From Bacteroidales bacterium (GTDB taxonomy: Bacteria > Bacteroidota > Bacteroidia > Bacteroidales > WCHB1-69), in the NCBI GenBank assembly GCA_031257735.1, contig JAIROC010000185.1, positions 1 through 5,421 of the forward strand: a stretch of 5,421 bases of DNA, given 5' to 3'. Positions 5,261 through 5,421 of the stretch are shown in pieces. The notes beneath the pieces are model-generated. The model did not search any database. It was not told the origin of the DNA and saw nothing but the letters and a program-made list of their open reading frames with translations. Position numbers and translations under genes: made by a program. Each line of letters starts with the position of its first letter. The stretch's first letter is position 1.

Positions 5261-5421
5261 TTAATTATCGTTTTCGCTTATAGGTTCGATGGGTTTTTCA
5301 TTGGAAATATTTTGATTATTTTTTCGTCTGGTAGCGCGGGCGGCAAGTTGTTGTTTGTAATACGTATTCAAATTATTGATAGCGGTAATCAACGGGAGAT
5401 ATTTTTCTTTGCCGTATTCGT
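5261..5421 (-). CDS. C-terminal end of an unrecognised protein (5' end outside window)
   Basis: An open frame enters from the right edge and runs to a TAA at 5261-5263, giving the last 52 residues of a protein whose start lies beyond the window. The visible part begins EYGKEKYLPLITAINNLN, looks helical, and passes into a basic ATRRKNN stretch. It ends in a polar, acidic tail rich in Asn, Glu and Ser, typical of a disordered C-terminus. The other two minus-strand frames close within about 50 bases, and a terminator-like hairpin follows the stop, both of which support a real gene end. I do not recognise the family. Confidence 0.7.
   Translation of the reverse strand, partial: EYGKEKYLPLITAINNLNTYYKQQLAARATRRKNNQNISNEKPIEPISENDN

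Overview
The window is AT-rich (roughly one third G+C by eye, not computed) and looks like chromosomal DNA of a Bacteroidota, probably Bacteroidales, bacterium. Three things support this: Bacteroidota-type -7 boxes (TAnnTTTG) ahead of the transcription units, no convincing Shine-Dalgarno sequences ahead of the starts, and the character of the proteins. Every gene I can support lies on the minus strand, so transcription runs from high to low coordinates.

Layout from the right edge: (i) the 3' end of an unrecognised gene (5261 to window edge) followed by a hairpin terminator (about 5158-5197). (ii) A tightly packed three-gene unit with a likely promoter at 5077-5084. It contains a long-chain fatty-acid CoA ligase (3155-5053), a lipoprotein glycoside hydrolase of family GH16 (2284-3186, overlapping the ligase gene by up to 32 bases), and a TrmN6/YfiC-type tRNA adenine methyltransferase (1558-2268, 15 bases after the hydrolase). 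A palindromic terminator abuts the methyltransferase stop codon. (iii) The ribosomal protein pair rplU-rpmA (L21, L27) with its own promoter and terminator. (iv) A monocistronic tRNA-Asp(GTC) with a promoter, a 3' hairpin and a strong terminator. (v) A gene-free 5' segment (1-390) holding short repeats: two copies of a GTCCC/GGGAC palindrome, a five-copy 7-base tandem repeat, and a TCTGCG-type repeat.

The most notable feature is the GH16 enzyme. Its two sequence blocks are in reverse order. The part that normally opens a GH16 laminarinase-like domain (Trp-Glu-Asp-x-Phe-Asp-Gly through the NNELQTYT segment to LTITAK) is at the C-terminus. The part that normally follows it (TSGRINTNGKFSFKYGKIEA, the catalytic GEIDIME, and the closing YVDFVKVY strand) comes directly after the lipoprotein signal peptide. 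This is a circular permutation of a seemingly complete domain in one uninterrupted frame. The precedent I know is the naturally permuted Fibrobacter succinogenes 1,3-1,4-beta-glucanase, opened at what appears to be the same place. The protein here instead has the ExDxxE active-site spacing typical of laminarinase-type GH16.

The three genes of the ligase-hydrolase-methyltransferase unit share no obvious pathway. Their close packing suggests co-transcription rather than a common function. No SusC/SusD-type genes are visible, so the hydrolase is not in a recognisable polysaccharide utilisation locus within this window.
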